Of a stretch of 64,000 nucleotides of DNA, positions 11,612 through 24,080 are shown piece after piece. The DNA comes from Corbicula japonica (taxonomy: Eukaryota > Mollusca > Bivalvia > Venerida > Cyrenidae): assembly GCA_038501625.1 (NCBI GenBank), contig JAZAYU010000714.1:109755-173754 (forward strand). The letters are read 5' to 3'. Both the position numbers and the translations under genes were made by a program. Position 1 is the first letter of the stretch. Every line of letters starts with the position of its first letter. Below the pieces are notes generated by a model. The model was not told where the DNA came from. It made no database searches and worked only from the letters and a program-made list of their open reading frames with translations.

Positions 11612-12505
11612 TTCCTGCACACACAAAAGCCTGATGAATCCTGTTGAATGTGATTTTGCGACTATGCATATCTACAGAGAAAATAACTAGGATATTGTTT
11701 TATATTACAGCGGAGGGAAAACAAAATTAGTGATAAAATTCAGACTTTTCCCTACAAAACCTTTGGCGTAGTGAAATTTTTAAGTGTCAAATGCATAGTT
11801 ACATTTTTCTTTATAGGTATGATATGTTTTAGCAGAGCAGTTGCAAGATACATACCAAACAGCTCTTTTTAAAGTCATGTGTTTATAAAAACTATTAAAT
11901 TGTTTTGATTAGGTGATGTGTGACTCTCGGATATTACAGTGCAGGGAGCGGATGAATTTGATAGTGTTTACAATAACCGTGATTTTTAGTGCACGAGTAA
12001 TTTAGCTGTCCATTGCTTACTACAGAAATAGTGATCACGTGCACACAGTTTATTAAGGCAGTAGCCATATTAGATGTTGTGCACTGATTTTCTCAGTTTC
12101 AATTATAAACTTAACTTTTTACATGCAATACATGTTTCTTAGTTGCAAAAACATTGTTTCTAATCACAAAATTTGTTAAAATGAAACTCAAATTGGCAAT
12201 TTTCATCAACGTATAATATTTGAAATTGAGAGATCTTGTAAAAGAAACATAGTCTATTAGATAAATATCATCAGTGTTCAAGAAAAGGTTGGATTCAAAT
12301 AAATATACAAGTAAGAAAATAAGACAAGTGATTAGTCAAAGTGGTGGTCATATTTTATAGACAATAGTTGTATAGAACCTGTATCATTAACTCGGTGTTA
12401 AGCTTGATTTTAATTGTAAATCCATTTTTATTACTAAATGTTAAAGATTTATTTGTGTGTTAAAAAGTTGTGTGTGTTGTATTGAAAAAATAAACAACTG
12501 TATGT
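11612..12505 (+). other. Probable 3' UTR of the basigin-like gene
   Basis: About 0.9 kb of AT-rich sequence without any of the window's repeat families follows the stop codon. AATAAA lies at 12489-12494, followed by a GT-rich stretch that could be the downstream element, so cleavage is expected shortly after 12505. The absence of repeats here, against repeats on both sides, supports transcribed, selected sequence. Confidence 0.55.
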
Positions 12506-12776
12506 TTGTGTTTCATTTTGCCGTTAGGAAGAAATAATTCTTTAGACTCGAACCATGCTATTCATATCATTTTATGTACATTCCTATTAGGAAGAGTAAC
12601 AACATGTCAAAGATTTCTTTATAAGACGGTTACTCAGGGTGCAAGCTTGGATATTTTGTTTCATATGTTCAGTAGATCTACGCTAGGGGTTGACTTTTAT
12701 GTAAAGACTACACAATTCAAATTTAAAAGAGAACTGCATCTGACACCCTGTATATACTAGCTACAACAATACTTTT

Positions 12777-13013
12777 CCCCTTTACTCCATGCGATCTAGC
12801 TGTTATCCCATAGGCAAACAGTGTAGATCCAGATCATCTAGCACATCCATGCCATCTGATCAGGATCTAAACTGTTCACTTTTATGTTCATTACCTTATT
12901 TCTTACCGGGTAGTGACAAGTATAGATCCTGATCACATGGCAAGGGTCTGCTGGCAGATCTGGATCTAATCTGCTTGCACAGGCCATAAAACCTGTACAA
13001 ATGGAGTAAAGGG
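12777..13013 (-). mobile_element. M1 MITE, full copy
   Basis: CCCCTTTACTCCATGCGAT to ATGGAGTAAAGGG; modules CAGTGTAGATCCAGATCATC and TATAGATCCTGATCACATGG. Confidence 0.8.
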
Positions 13014-13997
13014 ACATGACTCTGCTCACATGTCTTCTGTTTCATATAAATACTGTAAAGATTCACAAAAGAGACTTACACAGAACTTGAATGTTGTGTA
13101 TAAGTAAACAGTACATGTTAAAAGACATTGGCATGAAACAGATTTGTTACACCCAATTTATCACTAAATGCCATTGTTCAAAAGCAAAGAATTATTTTTT
13201 GTACCATTCTTAATGCTCAATTTGCATGCTTGGACATTTTATATTATGTGAGAACTGTACCGATTTGAAGACTTACAAAACACTTATTATGACATGCCTC
13301 CTAGTTGGAATATAAGTTGATCAGACATTTGTAGTCCGAACACTGCAAGTTGCAACTGTTACAATCACAAACTTAAGTTAAAGTAATGTTTGGTTGCCTA
13401 ATCATTTAGTTTCTTGCCATATTAGGTACTTATATTATAAATATATTTTAAACAGATACCTTAATCAGAATGGTAGTTGAGGCTTGCAATGTTATCATGC
13501 TGTTTATATACTTTTCCTGTTGAATTTATGTTGTACATTTGTAAAATGGTAAGGTATGATTTGGCAATGGATTTATAACAATTTTGGTAATAATGCTTGC
13601 AAATAAAGAAATGATAATACGGTAATCTTCTGTATATAATGATAAACATACTCTCAGACTGAATATACACATCCAAAATCATTGTTTAAATATTTTGTTT
13701 ATAGGTAAAAAAAAATTGATGTGTTGTGTGTTGATATTTATCAATTTAACAGTTGTTCATTTGATCTTTAACATAATTTATTAATGTGATTGCACCCTGT
13801 AATTATATTGTTTTTAGTGTAGAAAAGTCTCCTGCAGATTTGGAATGTTTGGATGTGAATTAAACATTTATGTTAGCTTCCTTGAACTGAGATGTTTGCG
13901 TACAATTGGTCTGCATTTACTTTGGTTATACAAAAAATTCTGCAATACATTCATTTGACTTACATGTATACATTCATGCATGTTTTATTCAGATACT
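13014..13997. other. Intergenic, nothing recognised
   Basis: AT-rich sequence with no coding exon, TIR or tandem repeat identified. Confidence 0.6.
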
Positions 13998-14229
13998 TTT
14001 AACCTTTAACTCCATACATACGGTTTTATCAGATGTTCGAACAGTGTAGATCCAGATCTGCTGCACATGCAATCTCATGAAGATCTACACATTTGCTTTT
14101 TTTCAGAAATAACCTAATGAATCAAATGCAAACAGTGCAGATCCTGATCAGATGGCATGGAAGTGTCAGCTGATCTGGATCTACACTGTTCTCCCATGTG
14201 ATAAAATGTGTATTACAGAGTTAAGGATT
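13998..14229 (+). mobile_element. M1 MITE, full copy
   Basis: TTAACCTTTAACTCCATA; first module partly deleted; second complete (GCAGATCCTGATCAGATGGC ... TGATCTGGATCTACACTG); TTTTTCAGAAATAACC linker. Confidence 0.78.
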
Positions 14230-14598
14230 AACTAAAATTAGACCTGTTGATAATGTAAACTAAAATGTTAAATAACATTAAATAACCAAATGCTGAAATT
14301 CTTCCACTATACAAAATATAGTAATTATTGTGTTATTTCTTCATTAGAGCAATTTTCTGTCCATAATTTTGCTACAACTCCTGTTAATAAACAACAGTGC
14401 AATAATTTGGCTGGAACTACATTTATTTAACAGTGAATTAATTATATGTCCTTTCACAACAAAAACTTGTTAGTTACATTATATCTTGCTTAGTTTTTGT
14501 GATAAATGAATGTTGTTGTTAAATTTATATCAAATTGTAAACATTGTAGTTTTCAGAAAAAAATCTTTAATGGGAATGTTTAGCACAGAATATCAGGG

Positions 14599-14735
14599 TC
14601 CAAGATCGTAAATCTAAGATTGGAGTCCAGTCTCAAATCTCTGGCTGAAATGGTGACTGGTCGCCATTTCAGCCAATCTTATGCTGGAGATTTGTAAATG
14701 GTCTCCAGATTTTGTTTCATGATCTTGGGCACAGT
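14599..14735. mobile_element. Palindromic MITE M2, copy 2
   Basis: Same palindrome as at 6606 (TGGTGACTGGTCGCCATTTC centre), ends near CCAAGATCGTAAATCTAAG and CATGATCTTGGGCAC; arms diverged. Confidence 0.75.
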
Positions 14736-15032
14736 ATGCTAATTTTGTTAGCTTTTAGTTTACTGTTTTTCTCAAAATGGAAATGATTCAAATTTAACCA
14801 TTCTAGCAACTTCGCTTGCAAGAAAATGTTATGTGGTATCATTTAATTTCGTGGTGAAGAATTCTGGCACAAGTCACTAATGATGAATACACATGGGCAT
14901 AGATTCACGTATAAAAGTTTTCTTTTAAGGCATAGTATTACATGGTATAATTGGCTGGGCACAGATTTACCCTAGCATGAAATATAAGAAATGTTTAACC
15001 TTCATGCAATAAAATGATATCATATTACCTAA

Positions 15033-15139
15033 AGTGCAAACACTGTAGAGTCTGATCAGGTTTGTAAAATGTACTGACTGATCTGGGTCTACACTGGTTG
15101 CAGGTGAAACTTGAGTGACAACTTCCAGGCTATGGGGTA
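15033..15139. mobile_element. M1 MITE, one module
   Basis: CACTGTAGAGTCTGATCAGG ... TGATCTGGGTCTACACTGG. Confidence 0.6.
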
Positions 15140-15659
15140 AACACAGCTATTAAGACATAAAAGACACATTTTTAAACGCGAGTTTGAGGGATCAGAGTTA
15201 TGAGTGCTTTTTTACCATGCGTATTTCCAGTAAATTTTAGCTTTAATAAAAAAATAATATAGAAAATGGGATATTTTTTCTAGCCCCTGTTAACACTTTA
15301 GACCACCAGAGCACTATTTAGAATAAACATTAAAAAGATTTGTTTATATAAAAAATATAATAAATGTAATACACAACTTCAAATAAACCATCCCATTTTA
15401 CTTTGTGTTGTTGTTGTTTTTTCATCCGATTGGATTACTACTTCTGCTAGTTAGCTAGAGTGGGTTTCTTAGGTTTTGGCAGGTAACAATTGACCTTGGC
15501 ATCAACATAACACCACCAATTAATGGTCACTTGGAAAAAGCTCCATACTGCTTGGAAACTAAATGCACAAAGAGTAATTTTAGCTTAATAAAACATGAAT
15601 TATAGAAAACGGGATGTTTTCCTTCTGTGCAAGTTGAAAACAGGAATTATAATTATAGT

Positions 15660-16168
15660 TTTCGTAAGTTGGATAATGGATTAGTAAATTGGATAATTAT
15701 ATGATAGTCTTTATAAGTTGGATATAGGATAGTCTTTGTAAGTTGAATAAACAATAGTTTTCGTAAGTTGGATAATGGATAGTCTTTGTAAGTTGAATAA
15801 AGGATAGTCTCTGTAAGTTGGATAATGGATAGTCTTTGTAAGTTGGATAATGGATAGTCTTTGTAAGATGCATAAAGGATAGTCTCTGTAAGTTGAATAA
15901 TGGATAGTCTTTATAAGTTGGACATAGGATAGTCTTTGTAAGTTGAATAAAGGATAGTCTCTGTAAGTTAGATAATGGATAGTCTTAGTAAGTTGGATAA
16001 TGGATGGTCTTAGTAAGTTGGATAATGGAATGTCTTTGTAAGTTGAATAAAGGATAGTCTTTGTAAGGTTAATGAATATTCTTTGTAAGTTGGATAATGG
16101 ATAGTCTTTGTATGTTGGATATAGAAATTTTTTGTAAGTTTTATATAGGATTAGTCTTTGTAAAAAAA
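15660..16168. repeat. 25-bp minisatellite
   Basis: About 19 imperfect units, each built from TAGTCTTTGTAAGTTGGATAA plus four or five bases, with a few units indel-shifted. A 209-codon open frame on the minus strand is a by-product of the repeat (Y-P-T-Y-K-D periodicity) and is not considered a gene. Confidence 0.9.
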
Positions 16169-17040
16169 ATAAAATAATTTGCATATCAAGAATGGCCACA
16201 TCCAGCCTCCCCACACAGCCAGGAAGTAGAGAAGAGAGCATGGTTATACAATTATCAGTTTCAAAAAACATGTCGACAGCACTAACAATTAACAATTCGG
16301 ACATAGCTGGACATTGAAATATTCTTAGTAAGTTGGACATAGAAAAAGTGTTTGTAATTTGGACATAGAATAGTCTTTATAAGATAGATATAAAAATGGT
16401 CTTCATAAGGTAATCTTGTTATTTGGACATATAAATACCAGGTAGGAAAGTCTTTATCAAATATAGGAATATTCTGCCTAAGTTGGAAAGGAAGAATTCA
16501 GTCTTTTTTGACTGTCAGGGACTCCATGGTTTTTTGTGCCTGCTTCATATTTAAGGATTAAGAAATAAACTAGCACAACTCCTGACACACAACACATTGA
16601 GCTGATGACATTGTGTAAACATGGCCAACATAACAAGGGGGTAAATGGCCCACAACCTAATGTTAGCTCCATATTTCTAAAACGCCTTAAGGGATTAGAT
16701 TACTCTTAACAATGTGCAGAAACTGGCCATTAACCATTTGTGATCATGGTCATAGTTTTGATGGTTGAATGTTGTACAAAAGCATATGGATATGAAAATC
16801 TTTCAAAACTGTAAACAAGAAAAAGTTATGTTCAACTTTTGAAACAAAGCAGATATTTACATAACTTCTTTTAACTTGAAATCATTAGTCTGTTGATCAT
16901 ATAGGATAATATACTACTCAAAGTTTGCTAAAACCAAAACTAATTTTTCATTTGCTGTATGCCAGCTATTACATGTAGTTATGTTTAATTGGCCTAATTA
17001 GTGAATTATATAACCATATAGACAAATGTTTTTATTTTTC
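16169..17040. other. Intergenic, nothing recognised
   Basis: Begins with a few stray units of the 25-bp minisatellite (to about 16480), then plain AT-rich sequence. Confidence 0.55.
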
Positions 17041-17042
17041 TG

Positions 17043-17120
17043 CTTTTGTCTGTGATTCAAGGCGAATACTAATAAAATTTTATCATTCAATTTCAGTATT
17101 TGCAAAATCACAGACAAAAG
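17043..17120. repeat. Hairpin with 15-bp perfect outer stem
   Basis: CTTTTGTCTGTGATT pairs with AATCACAGACAAAAG across about 48 bases that also contain an inner AATACT/AGTATT pair. Probably the core of a small decayed MITE. Confidence 0.6.
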
Positions 17121-17280
17121 TAAACACAAGGCGAAAAATGTATTGACCACCGTGGGTAGTGTTCAACTTTCCCCATAGAATGAGCTAAATTTCGTCGAAA
17201 ATGGTGAACTAATAAAATACTTACATGTACAAGGTTTCATAGATCTGAATTGATGTGTTTTTATCTTGCTGTAATACTAA

Positions 17281-19364
17281 ACAAGAGGGCCATGATGGCC
17301 CTGTATCGCTCACCTGAGTACAAAAGTACTTTCAGCTTTACCCCAGGGCCAACATTTAAATAATGCTGGTAAAGGGTCTCTTTACAACACTCAACACGAA
17401 ATATCTAAGGTCTAGTCACATTAGTTTCAGAGAACAAGGGGTGTAGTTTGACACTAGCAAACATTCTACATGTCTTCAGTTCTTACTATTTAGCTCTATG
17501 TAAAAATTAATAAGCCCCTGGGTGGGGCCAATTCAAGCCAGGGATCATGATATGTATAAACATGGTAAAGGTCCACAAAGTGATGTTACATGTAAAAATT
17601 CTAAGCTCTATGTGTTATGGTTCTAGAGAAGAAGACTTTTACAAGATTTTTCCTATATAATTCTATGTAAAATGGGCGACCCCTGTGGCGGGGCCAATTT
17701 TGACCCAAGGGCCATAATTTGAACAACTTTGTTAGAGGTCCATTAGACAATGTTTCATGCCAAATATCTAACCTCTAGCCATTGCGGTTTTGGAGAAGAA
17801 GATTTTTTAAGTTTTTGCTATACAGTCCAACCTGTCTTTAGCAGCCACCCAAGGGAGTGACAAAAAGTGGCTGCTGAAGACAGGTGGCTGTTACAGACAG
17901 TAAAAAATTAGAACAAAATGTCAGTTTAGGTCATATTCAAACTGGCTGTTTGAGACAGGTGTCTGCTATTCGCAGGTGGCTGCTTAGGCAGGTTTCACTG
18001 TATATTGATATAAGGAAAACCCATGACCTCTGGGGCGGGGCAAATTTTGACCCCAGGGCCATAATTTGAACAACTTTGTTTGAGGTCTATTAGACAATGT
18101 TTCATGCCAAATATCTAACCTCTGGCCATTGCGGTTTCGGAGAAGAAGATTTTTAAGTTTTTGCTATATATTGATATAAGGAAAACCCATGACCTCTGGG
18201 GCGGAGCCAATTTTGACCCCAGGGCCATAATTTGAACAACTTTGTTAGAGGTCTATTAGACAATGTTTCATGCCAAATATCTAACCTCTGGCCATTGAGG
18301 TTTCGGAGAAGAAGATTTTTTAAGTTTTTGCTATATATTGATATAAGGAAAACCCATGACCTCTGGGGCGGGGCCAATTTTGACCCCAGGGCCATAATTT
18401 GAACAACTTTGTTAGAGGTCTATTAGACAATGTTTCATGCCAAATATCTAACCTCTGGCCATTGCGGTTTCGGAGAAGAAGATTTTTTAAGTTTTCGCTA
18501 TATATTGATATAAGGAAAACCCATGACCTCTGGGGCGGGGCAAATTTTGACCCCAGGGCCATAATTTGAACAACTTTGTTAGAGGTCTATTAGACAATGT
18601 TTCATGCCAAATATCTAACCTCTGGCCATTGCGGTTTCGGAGAAGAAGATTTTTTAAGTTTTTGCTATATATTGATATAAGGAAAACCCATGACCTCTGG
18701 GGCGGGGCCAATTTGGACCCCAGGGCCATAATTTGAACAACTTTGTTAGAGGTCCATTAGGCAATGTTTCATGCCAAATATCTAACCTCTGGCCATTGCG
18801 GTTTCGGAGAAGAAGATTTTTTAAGTTTTCGCTATATATTGATATAAGGAAAACCCATGACCTCTGGGGCGGGGCAAATTTTGACCCCAGGGCCATAATT
18901 TGAACAACTTTGTTAGAGGTCCATTAGACAATGTTTCATGCTAAATATCTAACTTCTAGCCATAGGGGTTTTGGAGAAGAAGATTTTTTAAGTTTTTGCT
19001 ATATATTTATAAGGAAAACCCATGACCTCTGGGGCGGGGCCAATTTCGACCCCAGGGCTATAATTTGAACAATCTTGGTAGAGGACCACTAGGTGATGAT
19101 ACACACCAAATATCAAAGTTCTAGGCCTTATGTTAAAAATCTATTTTTATCCTCTGTGACCTAGATAGGCAATGGACTGGAGCCATTTGAACAATTTTGG
19201 TAAAGCTTCATGCAAGTAACATTCATGCCAAGTTTCAGCAAGATTGGCCCAGGAGTTCAGGAGAAGAAGTCGTTTGAAGAAAAAGTTGACGACGCACGGA
19301 CGGACGACGGACATCAGGCGATCACATTAGCTCGCCATGAGCACTTCGTGCTCAGGTGAGCTAA
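17281..19364 (+). mobile_element. Hairpin-ended element A1 with 167-bp tandem core
   Basis: The left end ACAAGAGGGCCATGATGGCC forms a hairpin (GGGCCAtgaTGGCCC), followed by CGCTCACCTGAG. The right end has GCACGGACGGACGACGGACA, the hairpin TGAGCACTTCGTGCTCA, and GGTGAGCTAA. GCTCACCTGAG and CTCAGGTGAGC are inverted copies. The core holds six to seven units of about 167 bp (four spaced exactly 167 between 18153 and 18896 plus flanking variants). The hairpin close to a CTAA end and the tandem core recall Helitron-like elements such as the pearl elements of oysters. No Rep/helicase gene is present, so it is non-autonomous. Confidence 0.75.
17823..18000. mobile_element. 178-bp TA-target MITE nested in the A1 array
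   Basis: TIRs CAGTCCAACCTGTCTTTAGC and GCTTAGGCAGGTTTCACTG are flanked by TA on both sides (17821-17822, 18001-18002). The sister repeat units carry the unoccupied site TTTTGCTATATATTGATATA at this position, so the insertion and its TA duplication can be read directly. A Tc1/mariner-type non-autonomous element. Confidence 0.88.
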
Positions 19365-20421
19365 AAATGACGTCACAAACCACGTGGTATGGCCACCCTG
19401 TTAAAATACATCAGCCAAATTATTGGAAATGCAAGAGCCAGTACACACTCCTCCAAGGGTTTGTGAAATACTTGGGAAATGGAGGGAGAGTAAATCAGCT
19501 TGACTTTATCTTACTTTACAAACATTTATTTGAAAAAAAAGAAAAAACATGTTTCGACATTTAATTTGTACATAAATTAATAACAAAGAACAACATTGCA
19601 TTCTCCAGTTGCTTTTAATCAGACTTTGGGTCAATTATTTTAATATGTATTAAATTAAATTACATGGTGGATTATTCAATAATTGCAATTACAACCTTTC
19701 ACAAATGTAACTTGACTGAAACAATTGTTTTCATATTTGGAAGCATAATCAAATTCCTCCTCGTGTATGATTTATACAACACTTATATTATGAAAACATC
19801 ACAATCTGTTAAAAATGTAAACTATTACAAAAACCACAAGGGCCAAGTAGCCCAATAGCTCACTTAAACCTATACTTTATATCTTTTTATCATATAACCA
19901 TTTTCGTTTTACACCCGACAAGTTTGTCCTAAATAAAGTTTGAGCAATACATGTATATAACTATCTTGATTATTCACTCATCTCTTACTATACTTAACTA
20001 ACAGCAAGAAGCAGGTTATATCTGTTGTTTCCTAGACTTCAAAAATAATCTTTACTGAGACTCATATCTCTTGATAAACAATGTTACTGTCTCAGTTTCA
20101 GAAAAACTACAGCCCCTAAAAGTCTAAACTGTAGTTTCAGCATATTGTTGTGTATAATCTATCATGGGAGGACAATTAATAGTGCAGTTTAAGGCACTTT
20201 TGTAAGGTCAGAATTTTGTGAATTGCTTAAGTCCAGAATGTTATACATGTATTGTGTTTTGTACACAAACATAGATCTAGTACATTTCCTCAAACTTTTT
20301 GATCACCTCTCGTGAAGTAGTTTTGGTACTGATCAATCAACACTAGACAATTACACTAAAAGGAGTGCTGCTTACATTAAATTTATTTAAATTGCAATTT
20401 AATAGACAATGACTTAGTATA
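19365..20421. other. Intergenic, nothing recognised
   Basis: Plain AT-rich sequence between A1 and M3 copy 1; no exon-like open stretch with splice sites was found. Confidence 0.55.
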
Positions 20422-20430
20422 TGAAACACC

Positions 20431-20822
20431 CAATCTCACTAAAGTCAGATCTAACAAAATGTTAGATCTGATGACGGCCCGTAGATACCGTACATAAGCT
20501 TTAGCGGTTTTTCCCGATTTCTATTTTTAGAAATTATCAACACAGGAAGCATGATATACAGCGCTCGCAAAATGATCTGAAGATGTTATTACATTAGAAA
20601 TAATTGCAATACTACATAAACACAAAAAAATCAGCAAAATATGTCTTACGCAGGCTCTCAACACTTTTTATGGTTTAATATAGAATGTTTACTTTCACTT
20701 TCGCGATTTTGTAGGCGACAATCTGATTGGTTCAAAAAGGTTTGTGATAAAAGCACGTTTTAGCTACTCGTCGTCAGATCCTGATAGCGTAGAGTTTTCA
20801 GGATATGATTTTAATCAGATTG
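20431..20822. mobile_element. 392-bp element M3 with 9-bp target duplication, copy 1
   Basis: Starts CAATCTCACTAAAGTCAGAT, ends TTTTAATCAGATTG, and is flanked by the perfect direct repeat TGAAACACC (20422-20430 and 20823-20831). It contains an internal palindrome AGATCTAACA..TGTTAGATCT. A 9-bp duplication fits Mutator-like elements; no coding capacity. A second copy is at 50561. Confidence 0.85.
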
Positions 20823-20941
20823 TGAAACACCATAAACATATATTGTAAAACATCCTTTGTATGTTTATCACACGTTCAACATATTATAGAATGAAACAAT
20901 CCCTTTACAGAAGCAAACACAAAAATATTCCTACACAAACC

Positions 20942-21062
20942 AAAGATTTGAGACCAGTCTTATTATTCTTGCTTGTGATTGGTTAGTTCAAAGACTGAGC
21001 TTTGTTTTAACCAATCAGCTGCCTAACATTCAAGACTGGTCTTCCATGTTAACCTTTGACTT
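20942..21062. mobile_element. Palindromic MITE M2, copy 3 (divergent)
   Basis: Arms AGATTTGAGACCAGTCTTAT and AACATTCAAGACTGGTCTTC around an ATTGGTTAGTTCA...TAACCAATCAG centre; a divergent member of the family. Confidence 0.6.
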
Positions 21063-21544
21063 CATGCTGCTCATATCCCATGGATTACCCATTACAATTA
21101 CAACTGTTTTACACTCAATCAATGTTTATCTATGCAATAAAGGGTTACAATTATTAACTAAGGGGAGATAATTTAAAAAAATGAAACAAATGAATTCTTG
21201 AAATAAAGAGTGGTTACAAAAATTAACACTCTGAACAGATAACAAACAATATACTTGTTTCAAACTTAAAGTACAATTCTTGTCAAAAATGTCTCCTGTG
21301 TATCAAAACATTATAAATCCTTAACAGTTTTGAATGCTAACTTAAGAAATGTTTTATGCATGTTTTTTAAGACATCATAGTTTATCAAAATCAATTATCA
21401 TTACAGTCTGATGGTGAACAAGGGCAAGGACATGGTTCCTTAAAATGATGTCATAAGGTTGAGCAGATCATGTGGAAAATTATGCTTTTGAGTAAAATAA
21501 TGATTATAAATGAGAAGCCTGTCACCAAACTACCATTTCTTGGT

Positions 21545-21752
21545 TTAACCCTTTACTTCATGGGATAGGGCTAAAACCCAACATTGTAGATCCAGATCTA
21601 CCTGCCTATCTTTGTTATTATTGCTTTGATGATATAAATGATAAAACAGCAAACAGTGTAGATCCTGATCAGACTGCAGGAACATCTGGCTGATATGGAT
21701 CTACCCGGGTACCACAAATCATTGAAGGTGTATCCATGCAGTACAGGGTTAA
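21545..21752. mobile_element. M1 MITE, full copy with TTAA at both ends
   Basis: TTAACCCTTTACTTCATG to TGCAGTACAGGGTTAA; second module GTGTAGATCCTGATCAGACT. Confidence 0.82.
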
Positions 21753-22193
21753 ACTATAACAATAATGCAATCTTCACAAAAGAAAAGACAAAAATCAAAT
21801 ATAAAACCTGTTGTGGCATTGTTAAAATATATTAAATAAAGATTTGCAACACAAAACTATGTTATTTCCCATATGAACTTCTATGTTATGTTTCTCCAAA
21901 TACATACAGTGACAACAACTTTTACTTAGTTATTATAAATATTCAAAGAAATATATATTACACTATCTAAAGATCACTAGAAATACATTAAAAATTAACG
22001 TTTCAACAAAATCAAAAACTTCTCTTTCATCTTATTTTAATTCTTTGGTTCAGATCCAATTTACCAGCATTTTATTGGTTTTGGCAAAAGGGGATACAAC
22101 TCTTAGAATTTAGTTAGTTAATGAATTAAAGCATGTTACTTAACATCATATTTGTGGGCAAACAATATAACAAATTAATTTAATATTTCATGT

Positions 22194-22421
22194 TTAACCC
22201 TTTACTGTATATATAAAGGTTAAATGCATGAGGGAACAATGTGGATCCAGACCAGCTGGCACATCCAGATCAGCTGGCACAATCTACACTGGTTACTTCT
22301 TCGTCAGAAATAACATATTTAATCCTAACCCAAACAGTGTAGATTCTGATAAGTAGGCTGGTTGTGTCAGCTGATCTGGATCTACACTGTTGGCCAAATG
22401 TTTTAGTAAACTGGAGGTTAA
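22194..22421 (+). mobile_element. M1 MITE, full copy
   Basis: TTAACCCTTTACTGTATA to CTGGAGGTTAA. The first module has a small internal duplication (GCTGGCACATCCAGATCA). Confidence 0.75.
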
Positions 22422-22784
22422 AATGAAACAAAAACATGCAAAGACTTAGGGCAATGGAGCCCTTTATCACAAATCTACAATAAAATCTATTATCACTTAC
22501 ATGCAAAACTGTAGTGCAACCTTCTTTATTTGTATATACGAGTTATACTCGTTTTGCATATAAGTGACAGACTTTGTAATTGTCAAAAACCACAATTAAT
22601 TTATTAATAAAAAGCATTCATCAGACAAATTTCCACAAAATTAATATATTAACATTTATTTATGAAAAAATAAAAATATAGAATATTAAAAAACTTAAAA
22701 AAAGACAAAAACAACAATTATTATTACTATGTAATAATCAATATTCTTTAATAGTAAATGTTGTTAGTGGCAGTTGTCCACTGG

Positions 22785-22925
22785 TTAACACATTACTCCA
22801 TATATTCATGTTTTATCACATGTGAACTGTGTAGATACAGATAAGCTGGCACATCAGATTCTGTAATGGCTGATCTGGATCTACACAGTTTGCCCATGTC
22901 ATAAAAGTGCTACATAAAAAGTAAA
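22785..22925. mobile_element. M1 MITE, single fused module
   Basis: ATTACTCCATATATTCATG, GTGTAGATACAGATAAGCTG fused to GCTGATCTGGATCTACACAG; linker and one module lost. Confidence 0.68.
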
Positions 22926-23410
22926 CAAAAGTAAAAGAATAAGTTGGTTTGAGTTAAAGGAAGGTTTTGTTTTCCTTTGGTTGATAAACAACAATCAGTA
23001 ATTGCAGAAATGGTGTTAAAGCCAGATTTATCAATTTTTATTTTCCATGATTAAAATTATATAAATATTTTAATATGGAAGTACAACAACATGCTCAAAC
23101 AAGAGGGTCAATAGCCTTATCGCTCACCCAATTCTTGGATTCATGAAATGAAAGGTAGAAAAATATTCAAGAAAATAACAAATACACAGCTGGCTTTGCA
23201 ACAATTTAAATAATGGGCCTTATAGCATCACACAAAGATGTGTTTTCACATTTCATGAGATGAAGATTCTATTTCATTTGCTGGTGTATTATAGCATTTC
23301 ATATTGTCACACTTGTGTTTAATTCCAAGAAGCCTCTAGTCTTCAATCCATTACATAAATGCAGTAGTTTGGTTGAAATTAATAGAATATACCTTTTCCT
23401 ACAAAAATGC

Positions 23411-23651
23411 TTAACCCTTTCCTGCATATATATACCTTTATTGCGTGGACAAACAGTGTAGATCCAGATCAGTCAGCATATCCCTACAATCTGAACAAAA
23501 TCTACACTGTTAACTTTTTTATTTGTTCAGTTACTTCTGACTAAAATGCAACCAGTGCAGATCCTGAACAGACGACACAAATGAGCCAGCTGATATGGAT
23601 CTACACTGTTGGCATTGCATAAAAATGTGTATATATGGAGGTAAGGCTTAA
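23411..23651 (-). mobile_element. M1 MITE, full copy in A3
   Basis: TTAACCCTTTCCTGCATA to GGAGGTAAGGCTTAA, two modules, reversed linker. Confidence 0.8.
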
Positions 23652-23654
23652 AGA

Positions 23655-23795
23655 CTGGTTTGGTCAAGATCATGGCCAAAGACAATAAAAATGAGACTAG
23701 AGACCATACTCAATTCTCAAGCATCTGACTGCCGAAAACTAATACTAGTCTTAGAAAAAAATCAAATGCATGAGTTCTGAGACCTCCTATTAATT
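23655..23795. mobile_element. Palindromic MITE M2, copy 4 (degenerate)
   Basis: Contains GAGACCATACTCAATTCTCAA and GAGTTCTGAGACCTCC as decayed arms; lies inside element A3 between two M1 copies. Confidence 0.5.
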
Positions 23796-23838
23796 TGCCA
23801 GTTTGTGTACATACACTGTATACAGCTGAGACCTCTCT

Positions 23839-24080
23839 TTAACCCTTTCCTTCATATATACCCATTTTTACGCATCTGCGACAAGTGTAGATCCAGATCA
23901 GCCGGCACATTCGTGCCGTCTGATCAGGATCTGCACTGGTCCCATTTTGGTCAAAAATAACCTAATGGATCAAAACGCGAACAGTGTAGATCCTGATATA
24001 ATGGCACGGATGTGCCGGCTGATCTGGATCTACACTGTTCGTCTACATAATAAAGTTGTGTCTATGAAGGAAAGGGTTAA
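23839..24080 (+). mobile_element. M1 MITE, near-consensus copy in A3
   Basis: TTAACCCTTTCCTTCATA to GAAGGAAAGGGTTAA. Modules AGTGTAGATCCAGATCAGCC and CAGTGTAGATCCTGATATAA, linker TTGGTCAAAAATAACC. TTAA flanks on both sides. Confidence 0.88.

Noticed and set aside
15711..16340. 209-codon minus-strand frame with Y-P-T-Y-K-D repeats
   Set aside because: Translation of the 25-bp minisatellite; the 25-residue protein period is three times the DNA period, and it lacks any non-repeat domain.
18153..18896. Four 80-codon frames spaced exactly 167 bp
   Set aside because: The same window of consecutive repeat units in element A1; overlapping, identical in design, no gene structure.
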